Assembly: GCF_009192725.1 (NCBI RefSeq)
Contig: NZ_VOHR01000011.1
Span: 1 to 32,852 of the forward strand
DNA length: 32,852 nucleotides
Origin: Segeticoccus rhizosphaerae
GTDB taxonomy: Bacteria > Actinomycetota > Actinomycetes > Actinomycetales > Dermatophilaceae
Reading direction: 5' to 3'
Both the position numbers and the translations under genes were made by a program. Shown here piece by piece: positions 21,718 to 31,071 of the stretch. How positions within the stretch are numbered: position 1 is the stretch's first letter; each line of letters begins with the position of its first letter. The notes beneath the pieces are model-generated. The model did not search any database. It worked only from the letters and a program-made list of their open reading frames with translations, and was not told the origin of the DNA.

Positions 21718-23448
21718 CATCTGGTCGGGGGCCTGGACGCCGAGCAGGTCGAGACCCTGCACCAGCACCCGGAGCGTGGCCGCCGAGAGCGCCAGGCGCG
21801 AGGCACGCACCACCGGGTCCTCCGCCCCCAGCACCGGGCAGTGCTCGTAGAACGCCATGAACGACTGCGCCAGCTCGAACAGGTAGGTGCACAGCCGGTG
21901 CGGCTCCAGCGCGTCGCCGACCTGCGCCACCACCCGCCCGAAGCCCAACAGCCGCAGCGCCAGTGTGTGCTCGGCCTCGTGCCGTATGACGACCGGTCCC
22001 GTCGCCGACGCCGGCTCGGCCCCCGCCTTACGGAAGATGGAGCGGACTCGCGCCGCGGCATACTGCAGATAGGGCCCCGTGTTGCCCTGCAGGGCCAGCA
22101 TCCGGTCGAAGTCGAAGACGTACTCGCTGTCGTGGGCGACGGACAGGTCGGCATACTTCACCGCGCCGATCCCCACCTGGTGGGCGATCTGGGCGCGGGT
22201 GTCGCCGTCGAGGTCGGAGCGCGCCTGGTCCACCACCGCCGTGGCCCGCTCCACGGCCTCGTCCAGCAGCGCACGCAGCCGGATCGGCGCGCCACTGCGG
22301 GTCTTGAGGATCTTGCCGTCGCTGCCGAGGACGTTGCCGATCTGCACGTGCACGGGCTCGACGGTGTCGGGCAGCCACCCGGCCTTGCGTGCCGTGGCGT
22401 AGACCATCTGCAGGTGCAGGTGCTGCGGCGCACCGATGACATAGAGGATCCGGTCTGCGTGCAGCTCCCTCACCCGATGCCGGATCGTGGCGAGATCGGT
22501 GGTGCCGTAACCGTATCCGCCGTCGCTCTTGCGGATGATCAGCGGCACCGGCTTGCCCTCGCGGCCGGTGTAACCCTCGAGGAAGACGCAGAGCGCCCCC
22601 TCGTCGACCACGGCGATTCCCCTGCGCTCGAGGTCATCGCAGATCCCGGCCAGCTCGTCGTTGTAGGTCGACTCCCCCGCGAGGTCGTCGTCGGTGAGGG
22701 TCACGTCGAGCTGCTCGTAGATCGAGTTGAAGTAGGCCGTCGAGAGGGCGATCAGCTCGCGCCAGAGCCGCCGGGTGTCGGGATCGCCGGCCTGCAACGC
22801 GACGACCCGGGCCCGCGACCGCGTCGCGAAGTCCGCCGAGCCGTCGAACTTGGCGCGAGCGGCTTGGTAGAACGCGTTGGGGTCCGAGCGCAGCAACCCG
22901 GCCTCCTTCGAGCCCTCCCCCACCTCGAGCAGGTGCTCGATGAGCATGCCGAACGGGGTGCCCCAGTCGCCGATGTGGTTCTGCCGGATGACGTCGTGCC
23001 CCAGGTGCTCGAGGGTCCGGGCCAGCGCGTCGCCGACGACCGTCGTGCGCAGGTGCCCGACGTGCATCTCCTTGGCCACGTTGGGCGCCGAGTAGTCGAT
23101 CGGGATGACCTGGCGCTCCTCGCGGGCCACGCCGAGCCGGTCGTCGGCGAGCAGCCCCTCGACCTGCCCACCCAGCCACTCGTCGCGCAGCGTCAGGTTG
23201 AGGAAGCCGGGCCCGCTGACTTCGACACTCGCGCACACGTCATCGAGCTGCAGCTGCGCGAGCAGGGCTGCCGCCACCTCGCGGGGAGGCCGGCCGAGCC
23301 GTTTGGCGAGGGCGAGCGCCGCGTTGACCTGGTAGTCGGCGAACTGCGACGGGCGGATCGCCGGATCCGCGTCGGCGAGCTCGGCGCCGAAGGCAGCGCC
23401 CAGCCCGGCCCGGACACGTTCGGCGAGGAGGTGCGAAGGGTCGGCCAC
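21715..23448 (-). CDS. argS: Arginyl-tRNA synthetase
   Basis: This 577-residue class I synthetase starts with an Arg-tRNA-synt N-terminal (Add-1) domain (about 1-95). The HIGH motif appears as HVGH at H129 in NVAKEMHVGHLRTTVVGD. The KMSKS position reads K379-I-L-K in GSDGKILKTRSG, as in other ArgRS that lack a canonical KMSKS. A C-terminal anticodon-binding helical bundle includes GNTGPYLQYAAARVRSI and ends at QAPDQM. It charges tRNA-Arg. The common actinobacterial partner lysA is not adjacent. The GTG start is six bases after TACCGT. Confidence 0.97.
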   Translation of the reverse strand: MADPSHLLAERVRAGLGAAFGAELADADPAIRPSQFADYQVNAALALAKRLGRPPREVAAALLAQLQLDDVCASVEVSGPGFLNLTLRDEWLGGQVEGLLADDRLGVAREERQVIPIDYSAPNVAKEMHVGHLRTTVVGDALARTLEHLGHDVIRQNHIGDWGTPFGMLIEHLLEVGEGSKEAGLLRSDPNAFYQAARAKFDGSADFATRSRARVVALQAGDPDTRRLWRELIALSTAYFNSIYEQLDVTLTDDDLAGESTYNDELAGICDDLERRGIAVVDEGALCVFLEGYTGREGKPVPLIIRKSDGGYGYGTTDLATIRHRVRELHADRILYVIGAPQHLHLQMVYATARKAGWLPDTVEPVHVQIGNVLGSDGKILKTRSGAPIRLRALLDEAVERATAVVDQARSDLDGDTRAQIAHQVGIGAVKYADLSVAHDSEYVFDFDRMLALQGNTGPYLQYAAARVRSIFRKAGAEPASATGPVVIRHEAEHTLALRLLGFGRVVAQVGDALEPHRLCTYLFELAQSFMAFYEHCPVLGAEDPVVRASRLALSAATLRVLVQGLDLLGVQAPDQM

Positions 23449-23454
23449 CGCCTC

Positions 23455-23460
23455 ACGGTA
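23455..23460 (-). promoter_or_regulatory. -10 element of argS (leaderless)
   Basis: TACCGT on the minus strand, six bases before the GTG at 23448; the same hexamer as the VOC gene. Confidence 0.5.
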
Positions 23461-23476
23461 TCGATCCGCTCACTGG

Positions 23477-23516
23477 TGCTGGGAGAGGGCGTCAGATCTG
23501 ACGCCCTCTCCCAGCA
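23477..23516. terminator. Perfect 40-base palindrome between MBL gene and argS
   Basis: Every base from 23477 to 23496 pairs with 23497 to 23516; the centre is AGATCT and the arms include GGGAGAGGGCGTC. It lies between the MBL gene end and the argS promoter, both on the minus strand, so it most likely stops MBL transcription. There is no T-tract. Confidence 0.85.
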
Positions 23517-23537
23517 ACAAGCGGGTATGGCGGGTGG

Positions 23538-24206
23538 TCAGCGGCCCGCGTCGTGGCGCCACCGCCCGGTGGAACCCCAGAAGGTCGGGTCCCACCGCAC
23601 CGAGCCGATGCGGGTGTCCTCGCCGTGGCCGGGGTGCACGACCGTGTCGGTGGGCAGCGTGAACAGGCTCTTGCGGATCGAGGACTGCAGCGAGTCGTAG
23701 TCGGAGTCGGCGTGGTCGACGCCGCCGGGCCGGCCGGGTCCGAGGGTGTCGCCGGTGAAGACGACGCCGAGGTCGGGGGCATACCAGCACACGCCGCCGG
23801 GTGTGTGCCCCGGCGTGTGCAGTGCGCGCAGGCGAACCCCACCCATCACCAGGGACATGCCGTCGACGACGTTGACGTCGGGCCGCCGGGAGGGATACTG
23901 CACGACCCAGAGCGGGAAGTCGTCCTGGTGCAGGAAGATCAACCCGCCGGTGGCCTCGGCCAGCCCGACGGCGGCGCTGATGTGGGCGTCGTGGGCGTGG
24001 GTGACCAGGATCGCCTTGACCGGCGTGGCACCGGCCAGCTCCAGCAGCGCCGAGACGTCACCCGTGGGGTCGATGACGGCGCACTCCCGTTCGTCACCAC
24101 AGCACCAGACGTTGGTGTCGTGGGCACAGGTGTCACCGTCGACCCCGATCCGCCCGGGGACGACGAGCCGTTCGACCCGCGAGGTCACGCGCCCGGTCCA
24201 GCACAC
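23538..24206 (-). CDS. Metallo-beta-lactamase-fold hydrolase with altered metal motif
   Basis: This 222-residue glyoxalase II-like protein has the MBL metal motif VTHAHDAHISAA (about 68-79). Canonical HxHxDH would place Asp just before the last His; here that residue is Ala and an Asp sits one position earlier. The other ligands look intact: His in LHTPGHTPGGV, Asp in VFTGDTLGPG and His in VVHPGHGEDT. The substrate is probably a thioester or a related small molecule. The GTG at 24206 is taken; a GTG at 24188 (VTSRVERLVV) is equally possible. It is divergent from galE with a 16-base gap. Confidence 0.85.
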   Translation of the reverse strand: MCWTGRVTSRVERLVVPGRIGVDGDTCAHDTNVWCCGDERECAVIDPTGDVSALLELAGATPVKAILVTHAHDAHISAAVGLAEATGGLIFLHQDDFPLWVVQYPSRRPDVNVVDGMSLVMGGVRLRALHTPGHTPGGVCWYAPDLGVVFTGDTLGPGRPGGVDHADSDYDSLQSSIRKSLFTLPTDTVVHPGHGEDTRIGSVRWDPTFWGSTGRWRHDAGR

Positions 24207-24210
24207 GTCA

Positions 24211-24216
24211 TACAGT
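24211..24216 (+). promoter_or_regulatory. -10 element of galE (leaderless)
   Basis: TACAGT, then CACCCT, then the ATG at 24223; no Shine-Dalgarno sequence. Confidence 0.5.
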
Positions 24217-24222
24217 CACCCT

Positions 24223-25233
<1,011 letters not shown>

Positions 25234-25239
<6 letters not shown>

Positions 25240-25266
25240 CGCCACCGTGGCGCGAGCGCCTCAGGC
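25234..25266. terminator. Bidirectional terminator with both stop codons in the stem
   Basis: The outer stem is GCCTGA (25234-25239) with TCAGGC (25261-25266), which contains the galE TGA and the stop of the opposing gene. Inside lies CGCCAC-C-GTGGCG (25240-25252), with GGCGC-GA-GCGCC (25249-25260) as an alternative. Confidence 0.75.
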
Positions 25267-26307
25267 CTGGGCGAGCTCGCGGTCGCCTGCCGAGCTGCCC
25301 TCGACACCGGATTCCTCGCCGGTCTCCCGTCGCCGCCGGGAGCGGATGACGAGCCGCCAGACGAGGATGATCACGCACGAGTAGAAGGCACCGACCAGCA
25401 GGTCGATGACGTAGTGCTCGCCGCAGTAGACCAGCACCGTCCCCATCGCGAGGGGATACAGCGCGAGCAGGACCCGGCGCCACCACGGGGCACCGATCAT
25501 GAAGAACAGCGCCACCATCGTCGCGAAGCCCATGTGCAGCGACGGCATCGCCGCGACAGGGTTGAACAGGGCCTGGCCGTCGTGCAGCATCCGCTCCGCG
25601 ACGCCCAGCCCGAGCCGGTTCCACCCGATCCCGGTGATCCGGTGCACCGGCTCCGAGATGACCCCGTCCTGGTAGGCCATCCACGGCGGCGCCATCGGGT
25701 AGACCATGTAGGTCGCGATGCCGACCACCGCGAGGGGCACGATCACCGCGACCCACTGGCGGAAGCGACGACGGTTGGTGATCCACAGGATCATCGCGAT
25801 CAGCGGGGTCGCGATGAAGTGGGTGATGTAGACGAGGATGGCGGCCGCGTCATACCAGTGCGACTGGCCGGCGACATAGAAGTGCTGCTGCATCCAGGCG
25901 TTCGGCAGCACCCCGCCGAACAGCCAGGTGTCGAAGGTGACCGGCGCCTGGATGTGCAGCGGGAAACCGACCGCGTTGTGCGACCCCTCGACCATGACTC
26001 CCCCGGCGTAGTGGCCGAGCGCACCGTAGGAGTAGTCGTAGGCGAACATCACCAGCGTGAAGGGCATCCAGTCGAGGATCATCCACAGCCAGGCCCGCCA
26101 CCCCTTGCCGAGCACGGCGATGGTGAGCCCGATGAAGATCCACAACGTGATGGCGCCGCGGTCGAGCGGAATGCCCTCGGTGCTGACGAAGTAGACGATC
26201 GCCGCGACGTAGAGCACCGCGAGAACCCATCTCGTGACACGCCAGACCGGGCGGCGGTCCCCCGTCGCCGGCTCCGACCTGCGGTCCTCCCGGGCTGCCT
26301 GCAGCAC
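25261..26307 (-). CDS. PAP2 / inositolphosphotransferase-like membrane protein
   Basis: This 348-residue polytopic protein has about six to eight membrane segments. The PAP2_3 (Ipt/AUR1-like) catalytic motifs are present: P-S-L-H with H258 in VAAMPSLHMGFAT, and H298 and D302 in GEHYVIDLLVGAFYS. The N-terminal part includes DWMPFTLVMFAYDYSYGALGHYAGG and WMQQHFYVAGQSHWYDAAAILVYITHFIATP, typical of actinobacterial 'inositol phosphorylceramide synthase-like' proteins. It probably transfers or removes a phospho-group on a lipid at the membrane. GTG 26307 is chosen because TATCGT lies six bases upstream; GTG 26325 is the longest frame. Confidence 0.88.
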   Translation of the reverse strand: MLQAAREDRRSEPATGDRRPVWRVTRWVLAVLYVAAIVYFVSTEGIPLDRGAITLWIFIGLTIAVLGKGWRAWLWMILDWMPFTLVMFAYDYSYGALGHYAGGVMVEGSHNAVGFPLHIQAPVTFDTWLFGGVLPNAWMQQHFYVAGQSHWYDAAAILVYITHFIATPLIAMILWITNRRRFRQWVAVIVPLAVVGIATYMVYPMAPPWMAYQDGVISEPVHRITGIGWNRLGLGVAERMLHDGQALFNPVAAMPSLHMGFATMVALFFMIGAPWWRRVLLALYPLAMGTVLVYCGEHYVIDLLVGAFYSCVIILVWRLVIRSRRRRETGEESGVEGSSAGDRELAQA

Positions 26308-26313
26308 CCCTGA

Positions 26314-26319
26314 ACGATA
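26314..26319 (-). promoter_or_regulatory. -10 element of the PAP2 gene (leaderless)
   Basis: TATCGT on the minus strand, six bases before the GTG at 26307. It decides the start within a longer open frame. Confidence 0.45.
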
Positions 26320-26445
26320 GGTCACCTCGCCGGGCGCCGCGCCACGGACACGGAGATCGCGCCGGGGAGGGACGACAGGGGTATGCCGCGTCGCCGCCTA
26401 CCTACGGGTAACCGGATCCGCCGTGCCGAGACGCGGAGGATAAGG

Positions 26446-26451
26446 CAACCT
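26446..26451 (+). promoter_or_regulatory. Possible -10 element of bioF (leaderless, weak)
   Basis: CAACCT followed by six bases and the GTG at 26458. The first base departs from TANNNT, but the spacing is the same as in the other leaderless genes. Confidence 0.35.
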
Positions 26452-26457
26452 TGGAGA

Positions 26458-27582
26458 GTGAGCTCGTTCCTGGACGACCTGGCGCGCCAGGCCCTCGACC
26501 GCGAATCCCGTGGCATGACGCGTCGTCTCGTGGTCCAGACCCACGACCAGCAGCTGGACCTCGCCGGCAACGACTACCTCGGTCTGCGTCAGCACCCGCA
26601 CGTCCAGTCCGGCGCGATCGCGGCGGTCGAGGACTTCGGGACCGGCTCGGGTGCGCCGCGGTTGATCACCGGGACGCTGCCGATCCACGCCGAGCTCGAA
26701 GAGGCCCTCGCGGACCACCTCGACGTGGAACAGGCCCTCGTCTTCTCGACCGGCTACCTGGCCAACCTCGGCGCGATCTGCGCGCTCGCGGAAGCCGACA
26801 CCACGATCATCTCGGACGCGCACAACCACGCCTCGCTGATCGACGGGGCCAGGCTGGCGCGCGCCGAGGTGGCGGTCTTCCCGCACGGCGACCTCGACGC
26901 GGTCGAACGGCTGCTGCGGCAGCGCACCACTCCCCGCGCGATGGTGGTGGTCGAGTCGGTCTCCAGCATCCTGGGTGACGCGGCACCGCTGACCGAGCTG
27001 GTCGAGCTCACCGACCACCATGACGCGACCCTGCTCGTCGACGAGGCCCACGCCGTGGGCGTCCGCGGACCGCGCGGCGGGGGCCTGCTACGGCAGCTGG
27101 GGCTGGCTGGCCTCGACCACGTCGTGGTGACCGCGAGCCTGTCGAAGGCGCTGGCGGCGCAGGGCGGGGTCGTCCTCGGGCACCGGATGTTGTGCGAGCA
27201 CCTGGTCAACACCGCGCGGCCGTTCCTGTTCGACACGGGGCTGGCCCCCGCGAGCGCCGGCGCGGCGCTCGCCGCCCTCGACGTCATCGAGGACGAGCCG
27301 CAGCTGGGGGAGCGGGCCATGGCCCACACCGCCCGCCTGGCCGAGGCCTGTGGTCTCGAGACACCGGCCGGGCCGTTGATGTCGGTCCTGTTGCCCGGCT
27401 CCCGCGAGGCCCTGGTGGCCGCCGATATCTGTGCCGCGCACGGCGTGCGCGTCGGCTGCCTGCGACCGCCGTCCACCCCGGACGGCACCTCGCGGCTGCG
27501 GATCACCGCGCACGCCAACCACACCGAGATCGATGTCGCGCACGCCGCCAAGGTGCTCTCGGAGATCACCCAGCCCCGGTGA
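26458..27582 (+). CDS. bioF: 8-amino-7-oxononanoate synthase-like PLP enzyme
   Basis: This 374-residue alpha-oxoamine synthase has LDLAGNDYLGLRQHPHV (about 32-48) and GTGSGAPRLITGTLPIHAELEEALADHL. FSTGYLANLGAI, SDAHNHASLIDGARLARAEV and VDEAHAVGVRGPRGGG follow, and the PLP lysine is K230 in ASLSKALAAQGG. These match BioF, which condenses pimeloyl-ACP/CoA with alanine in biotin synthesis. No other bio gene is in the window, so a relative with another acyl substrate is possible. The start at 26458 fits the domain beginning; an ATG at 26383 would add a basic, poorly conserved extension. Confidence 0.85.
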   Translation: MSSFLDDLARQALDRESRGMTRRLVVQTHDQQLDLAGNDYLGLRQHPHVQSGAIAAVEDFGTGSGAPRLITGTLPIHAELEEALADHLDVEQALVFSTGYLANLGAICALAEADTTIISDAHNHASLIDGARLARAEVAVFPHGDLDAVERLLRQRTTPRAMVVVESVSSILGDAAPLTELVELTDHHDATLLVDEAHAVGVRGPRGGGLLRQLGLAGLDHVVVTASLSKALAAQGGVVLGHRMLCEHLVNTARPFLFDTGLAPASAGAALAALDVIEDEPQLGERAMAHTARLAEACGLETPAGPLMSVLLPGSREALVAADICAAHGVRVGCLRPPSTPDGTSRLRITAHANHTEIDVAHAAKVLSEITQPR

Positions 27583-27610
27583 CCCGGTTGCGCTGGAGTT
27601 CAATGAGCGC

Positions 27611-28111
27611 ATGACGACCCACTCGCCATACCGGATCTCCTTCGTCTGCACCGGAAACATCTGCCGGTCGCCGATGGGCGCCGTGATCCTGCGCCGGCTG
27701 CTGGAGGACGAGGGGCTGCAGGGTCAGGTCGAGGTGGACTCGGCCGGCACCGGCGACTGGCACGTGGGCAACGAGGCCGACGAGCGGACCCTGCGGGCCC
27801 TGACCCAGCACGGCTACGACGGGGCCACCCACCGGGCGCAGCAGCTGGACCAGGCCTGGGTCGCCGACCACGACCTCGTCCTCGCCGCGGACCGCTCCCA
27901 CCTGGAGCAGCTGAGGGACAGCGCGCCCGACCTGGCGGAGCGGGTGCGGCTGCTGCGGGAGTTCGACCCGGAGGCGGTCGCCGCGGGCCAGCTCGAGGTC
28001 GACGACCCCTACTTCGGCGACGCGGCCGGCTTCGACCGCTGCCTGGCGGAGGTCGAGCGGGCCTGCCGCGGTCTCGTCGAGCACGTGCGGGAGCGGTTCG
28101 CCGCGGGGTGA
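27611..28111 (+). CDS. Low-molecular-weight protein-tyrosine phosphatase
   Basis: This 166-residue protein has the CX5RS P-loop VCTGNICRSPMG with nucleophile C13, near the N-terminus as in all LMW-PTPs. The general acid is in VDDPYFGD (about 136). DSAGTGDWHVGNEADERTLRALTQHGYD is the conserved following segment. It removes phosphate from tyrosine (or arginine) residues of proteins; in actinobacteria such enzymes also regulate surface polysaccharide export or are secreted. It starts 28 bases after bioF and may be co-transcribed. Its stop lies inside the hairpin at 28107-28126. Confidence 0.93.
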   Translation: MTTHSPYRISFVCTGNICRSPMGAVILRRLLEDEGLQGQVEVDSAGTGDWHVGNEADERTLRALTQHGYDGATHRAQQLDQAWVADHDLVLAADRSHLEQLRDSAPDLAERVRLLREFDPEAVAAGQLEVDDPYFGDAAGFDRCLAEVERACRGLVEHVRERFAAG

Positions 28112-28126
28112 CCGGGCCAGGTCACC
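28107..28126 (+). terminator. 7-bp-stem hairpin at the phosphatase stop
   Basis: GGTGACC (28107-28113), loop GGGCCA, GGTCACC (28120-28126). The TGA stop of the phosphatase is inside the left arm. It separates the phosphatase from purB. Confidence 0.6.
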
Positions 28127-28172
28127 GGGAGCAGGCGTTCGGCTGCTGGCGGCCTCTGGGAGGATGAGGACC

Positions 28173-29597
28173 ATGGCTCGTCTCGCTGACGCATCACCCC
28201 CGATCGCCCTGGGCGCCCTCGACGGCCGCTACCGCGCCGCGGTGGCGCCGCTGGTCGATCACCTCTCGGAGGCGGCGCTCAACCGCGAACGGGTGCGGGT
28301 CGAGGTCGAGTGGTTGATCCACCTGACCGACCACGCGGTCGTGCCCGGCGTGCCGGCGCTCACGCCGGACCAGCAGTCGAGGCTCCGTGCCGTGGTCGAC
28401 GACTTCGGGCCCGACGAGATCGCCGAGCTGGCGCAGATCGAGCGGGAGACCGTCCACGACGTCAAGGCGGTCGAGTACTTCCTCAAGCGCCGACTGGCGA
28501 GCATCCTCGGCGAGGAGGCACACGGCATACCGGAGCTCGTGCACTTCGGCTGCACCAGCGAGGACATCAACAACCTGTCCTACGCGCTGATGGTGCGCGG
28601 CGCGGTCACCGCGGTCTGGCTCCCCCGTGCGACCGCACTGGCCGACACGGTCGGCGAGCTCGCCCGCGATCTGCGTGACGTGCCGCTGCTCGCGCACACG
28701 CACGGGCAGCCGGCGACACCGACGACCATGGGCAAAGAGCTGGCAGTCCTCGCGTTTCGACTCGACCGACAGCTGCGCCGGGTGCGGGGCGCGGACTACC
28801 TCGGCAAGCTGAACGGCGCGACCGGCACGTATGGCGCGCACGTCGCCGCGGTGCCGGACGCGGACTGGCCCGCGATCTCACGCGAGTTCGTCGAGGGCCT
28901 GGGCCTGACGTGGAACCCGCTCACCACCCAGATCGAGAGCCACGACTGGCAGGCCGAGCTGTATGCCGACGTGGCGCGGTTCGGTCGGGTGCTGCACAAC
29001 CTGTGCACCGATGTCTGGACCTACATCTCGATGGGCTACTTCGCCCAGGTGCGGGGTCAGGGCACGGTCGGTTCGTCGACGATGCCGCACAAGGTCAACC
29101 CGATCCGCTTCGAGAACGCCGAGGCCAACCTCGAGGTGTCGGCAGCCCTCCTCGATGTGCTCGCGTCGACCCTGGTGCAGTCGCGGCTGCAGCGCGACCT
29201 CACCGACTCCTCGATGCAACGCAACATCGGCACGGCGTTCGGCCACTCGCTGCTCGCGATCGACAACGTCGCCCGCGGCCTGGCCGGGCTCGATGCGGTG
29301 CCGGAGGCGATGGCGGCCGACCTCGAGGCCAACTGGGAGGTGCTGGGCGAGCCGATCCAGTCCGCGATGCGCGCGCTCGGGGCCCAGGGGGTCGCCGGGA
29401 TGGAGAACCCCTACGAGCGGCTCAAGGAGCTCACCCGTGGGCGACGGATCAACGGCGAGCTGCTGCGCGAGTTCGTGCGCGGGCTCGGGCTGCCGGCCGA
29501 CGTGGAGAAACGCTTCCTGGAGCTGACGCCGCAGACGTATGTCGGGTTGGCACCTCGCCTGGTCGACTTCCTCGCGCCGCGTGGCGCCTCCGAGTGA
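28173..29597 (+). CDS. purB: Adenylosuccinate lyase
   Basis: This 474-residue protein is of the E. coli-like PurB type. It begins SPPIALGALDGRYRAAVAPLVDHLSE. HFGCTSEDINNLSYAL and HTHGQPATPTTMGKELA carry catalytic His residues, and the fumarase-superfamily signature GSSTMPHKVNPIRFEN starts at about 300 with the mobile catalytic Ser. It splits SAICAR and adenylosuccinate, releasing fumarate, in purine synthesis. ATG 28173 has GGAGG nine bases upstream (28159-28163); an ATG at 28164 overlaps that site and is less likely. The next gene begins 38 bases downstream. Confidence 0.97.
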   Translation: MARLADASPPIALGALDGRYRAAVAPLVDHLSEAALNRERVRVEVEWLIHLTDHAVVPGVPALTPDQQSRLRAVVDDFGPDEIAELAQIERETVHDVKAVEYFLKRRLASILGEEAHGIPELVHFGCTSEDINNLSYALMVRGAVTAVWLPRATALADTVGELARDLRDVPLLAHTHGQPATPTTMGKELAVLAFRLDRQLRRVRGADYLGKLNGATGTYGAHVAAVPDADWPAISREFVEGLGLTWNPLTTQIESHDWQAELYADVARFGRVLHNLCTDVWTYISMGYFAQVRGQGTVGSSTMPHKVNPIRFENAEANLEVSAALLDVLASTLVQSRLQRDLTDSSMQRNIGTAFGHSLLAIDNVARGLAGLDAVPEAMAADLEANWEVLGEPIQSAMRALGAQGVAGMENPYERLKELTRGRRINGELLREFVRGLGLPADVEKRFLELTPQTYVGLAPRLVDFLAPRGASE

Positions 29598-29622
29598 CCC
29601 GGGACACCGTGAGCCGCGCTGC

Positions 29623-29628
29623 TAACCT
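29623..29628 (+). promoter_or_regulatory. Possible -10 element of the methyltransferase gene
   Basis: TAACCT followed by seven bases and the ATG at 29636; a near match to the leaderless pattern. Confidence 0.4.
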
Positions 29629-29635
29629 CCGCGAC

Positions 29636-30382
29636 ATGATCGTGCACGAGGCGACGTACAGCCCGAGCAACGTCGTCTCGGTCATCCACCGGACCCGGCT
29701 GCGGGCCATCCTCAAGGAGCTCAAGGCCCTGCCGCTGCCGCAGACCGGGCGCTACGCCGACTTCGGGTGCTCGAACGGCTACATCCTCGACCTGGTCCGC
29801 TCGAGCGTCCTCTCGCCGCAGTGGCGCTGCGTCGGCTACGACCGCAATCGCCGGCTGCTCGAGCTCGCCCGGGCGCGGGGGCTGGACAACACGCGGTTCG
29901 CAGCCCTCAACCTCAACAAGGGCCGGATCCCGCCGGTGCCACCCTTCACGCTCTGCACGAGCTTCGAGACGCTGGAGCACACCGGCAACTTCCGCGCCGC
30001 GATCACCACCATCGTCGAGTCCTGTGCTCCGGAGGGGTGGATCCTGGTCAGCATCCCCGTCGAGAAGCGGCTGCCCGGGTTGCTCAAGCTGCTGAGCCGG
30101 CCGCTGGTGCGCCGGCGCCCTTACGGCGACTTCTTCGAGGGGCGCAGCCGCTGGGAGTACGCCCGCGACGTCGCGCTGGGCCGCGACATCGAGCGCCACC
30201 GCGCGCCGGTCCAGGACGGGTGGGGCCCCCACCTCGGGTTTGACTGCGACCGGTTCGAGGAGTTCCTCCAGGCGGAGCTGATCGAGACCGGTCGCTGCAC
30301 GCTGCTGCGGGCGGTCCGCACGTTCGGCGGCTTCAACCGGCTCTACCTGCTGCGTCGCCCCGCCGATCTCGCTGCTCGTTGA
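29636..30382 (+). CDS. Class I SAM-dependent methyltransferase
   Basis: This 248-residue protein has a SAM motif I YADFGCSNGYILDLV (about 41-55; DFGCSNG in place of the usual DxGCGxG) and motif II WRCVGYDRNRRLLELARARGL (about 64-84). FTLCTSFETLEHTGNFRAAI is the motif with the post-II Glu-His pair, followed by APEGWILVSIPVEKRLPGLLKLLSRP. The long basic RPLVRRRPYGDFFEGRSRWEYARDVALGRDIERHRAP insert and the membrane-like flavour suggest a lipid or polysaccharide-linked substrate, but this is inference. In-frame GTGs at 29594 and 29609 are alternative starts. Confidence 0.85.
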   Translation: MIVHEATYSPSNVVSVIHRTRLRAILKELKALPLPQTGRYADFGCSNGYILDLVRSSVLSPQWRCVGYDRNRRLLELARARGLDNTRFAALNLNKGRIPPVPPFTLCTSFETLEHTGNFRAAITTIVESCAPEGWILVSIPVEKRLPGLLKLLSRPLVRRRPYGDFFEGRSRWEYARDVALGRDIERHRAPVQDGWGPHLGFDCDRFEEFLQAELIETGRCTLLRAVRTFGGFNRLYLLRRPADLAAR

Positions 30383-30412
30383 GGTCCGACTCCCCCTCAC
30401 ATTCGGCCGGAA

Positions 30413-30429
30413 ATACCCCATAGGGGTAT
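30413..30429. promoter_or_regulatory. CsoR copper-responsive operator
   Basis: ATACCCC (30413-30419), ATA, GGGGTAT (30423-30429) is a perfect palindrome of the known CsoR/copper-box type. A TATGCT -10 candidate (30427-30432) overlaps its end, so bound repressor would block RNA polymerase until Cu(I) binds. Confidence 0.85.
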
Positions 30430-30513
30430 GCTGGTTGGCAGTGGTGGGACCACGCCGGACGCCCCCGGGCTCCGACGCACCGACCGACCCGCTCAGACCC
30501 ACAGGAGGCAGCA

Positions 30514-30795
30514 GTGACCGGATACTCCGGCAGCAAGGACGACTACCTCAAGCGGTTGCGGCGGATCGAGGGCCAGGTCCGTGGCATCCACAAGATGGTC
30601 GAAGAGGACACCTACTGTATCGACGTGCTGACCCAGGTCAGCGCGGTCACCAAGGCGCTGCAGGCGGTCAGCCTCGGCCTGCTCGAGGACCACGTCGGTC
30701 ACTGCGTCGTCGACGCGGCCCGCGAGTCCGACGAGTCCGCCCAGGTCAAGGTGCGAGAGGCCTCGGACGCCATCGCGCGCCTGGTCCGCAGCTGA
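30514..30795 (+). CDS. csoR: CsoR-family copper-sensing repressor
   Basis: This 93-residue all-helical DUF156 protein has the Cu(I) ligands C35 (TYCIDVL), H60 (LEDHVGHC) and C64, in the same spacing as M. tuberculosis CsoR (Cys36/His61/Cys65). DYLKRLRRIEGQVRGIHKMVEED is the conserved DNA-contact helix. It represses the csoR-copZ-copA operon and releases DNA when Cu(I) is high. The GTG start has an AGGAGG site upstream. Confidence 0.95.
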   Translation: MTGYSGSKDDYLKRLRRIEGQVRGIHKMVEEDTYCIDVLTQVSAVTKALQAVSLGLLEDHVGHCVVDAARESDESAQVKVREASDAIARLVRS

Positions 30796-30847
30796 GCCGG
30801 CCGCGGACACCCCACGCAACCGGACCACCCGACATACCGGAGGAATC

Positions 30848-31063
30848 ATGAACAGCACGACCGTCACCGTCTCGGGGATGACCTGCGAGCACTGCGTGCG
30901 CGCGGTGACCGAGGAGCTCACGGCACTCGACGACGTCACCGACGTGACGATCGACCTGCACGCCGGCGGCGACTCACCGGTCACGATCACCAGCTCCGCG
31001 CCCCTCGACCCCAGCGCCGTGCGCGCGGCCGTCGAGGAAGCCGGATACACCGCCACCGCCTGA
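30848..31063 (+). CDS. copZ: CopZ-like copper chaperone (HMA domain)
   Basis: This 71-residue single HMA domain has MTCEHC with metal ligands C13 and C16, and ends EEAGYTATA. It carries Cu(I) to the ATPase CopA. GGAGGA sits directly upstream of the ATG. It lies between csoR and copA, eight bases before copA. Confidence 0.95.
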   Translation: MNSTTVTVSGMTCEHCVRAVTEELTALDDVTDVTIDLHAGGDSPVTITSSAPLDPSAVRAAVEEAGYTATA

Positions 31064-31071
31064 GGACTCCG

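Noticed and set aside
21475-23700. A 741-codon plus-strand frame over argS
   Set aside because: Antisense shadow of argS with low-complexity Arg/Gly/Val/His composition and no recognisable domain.
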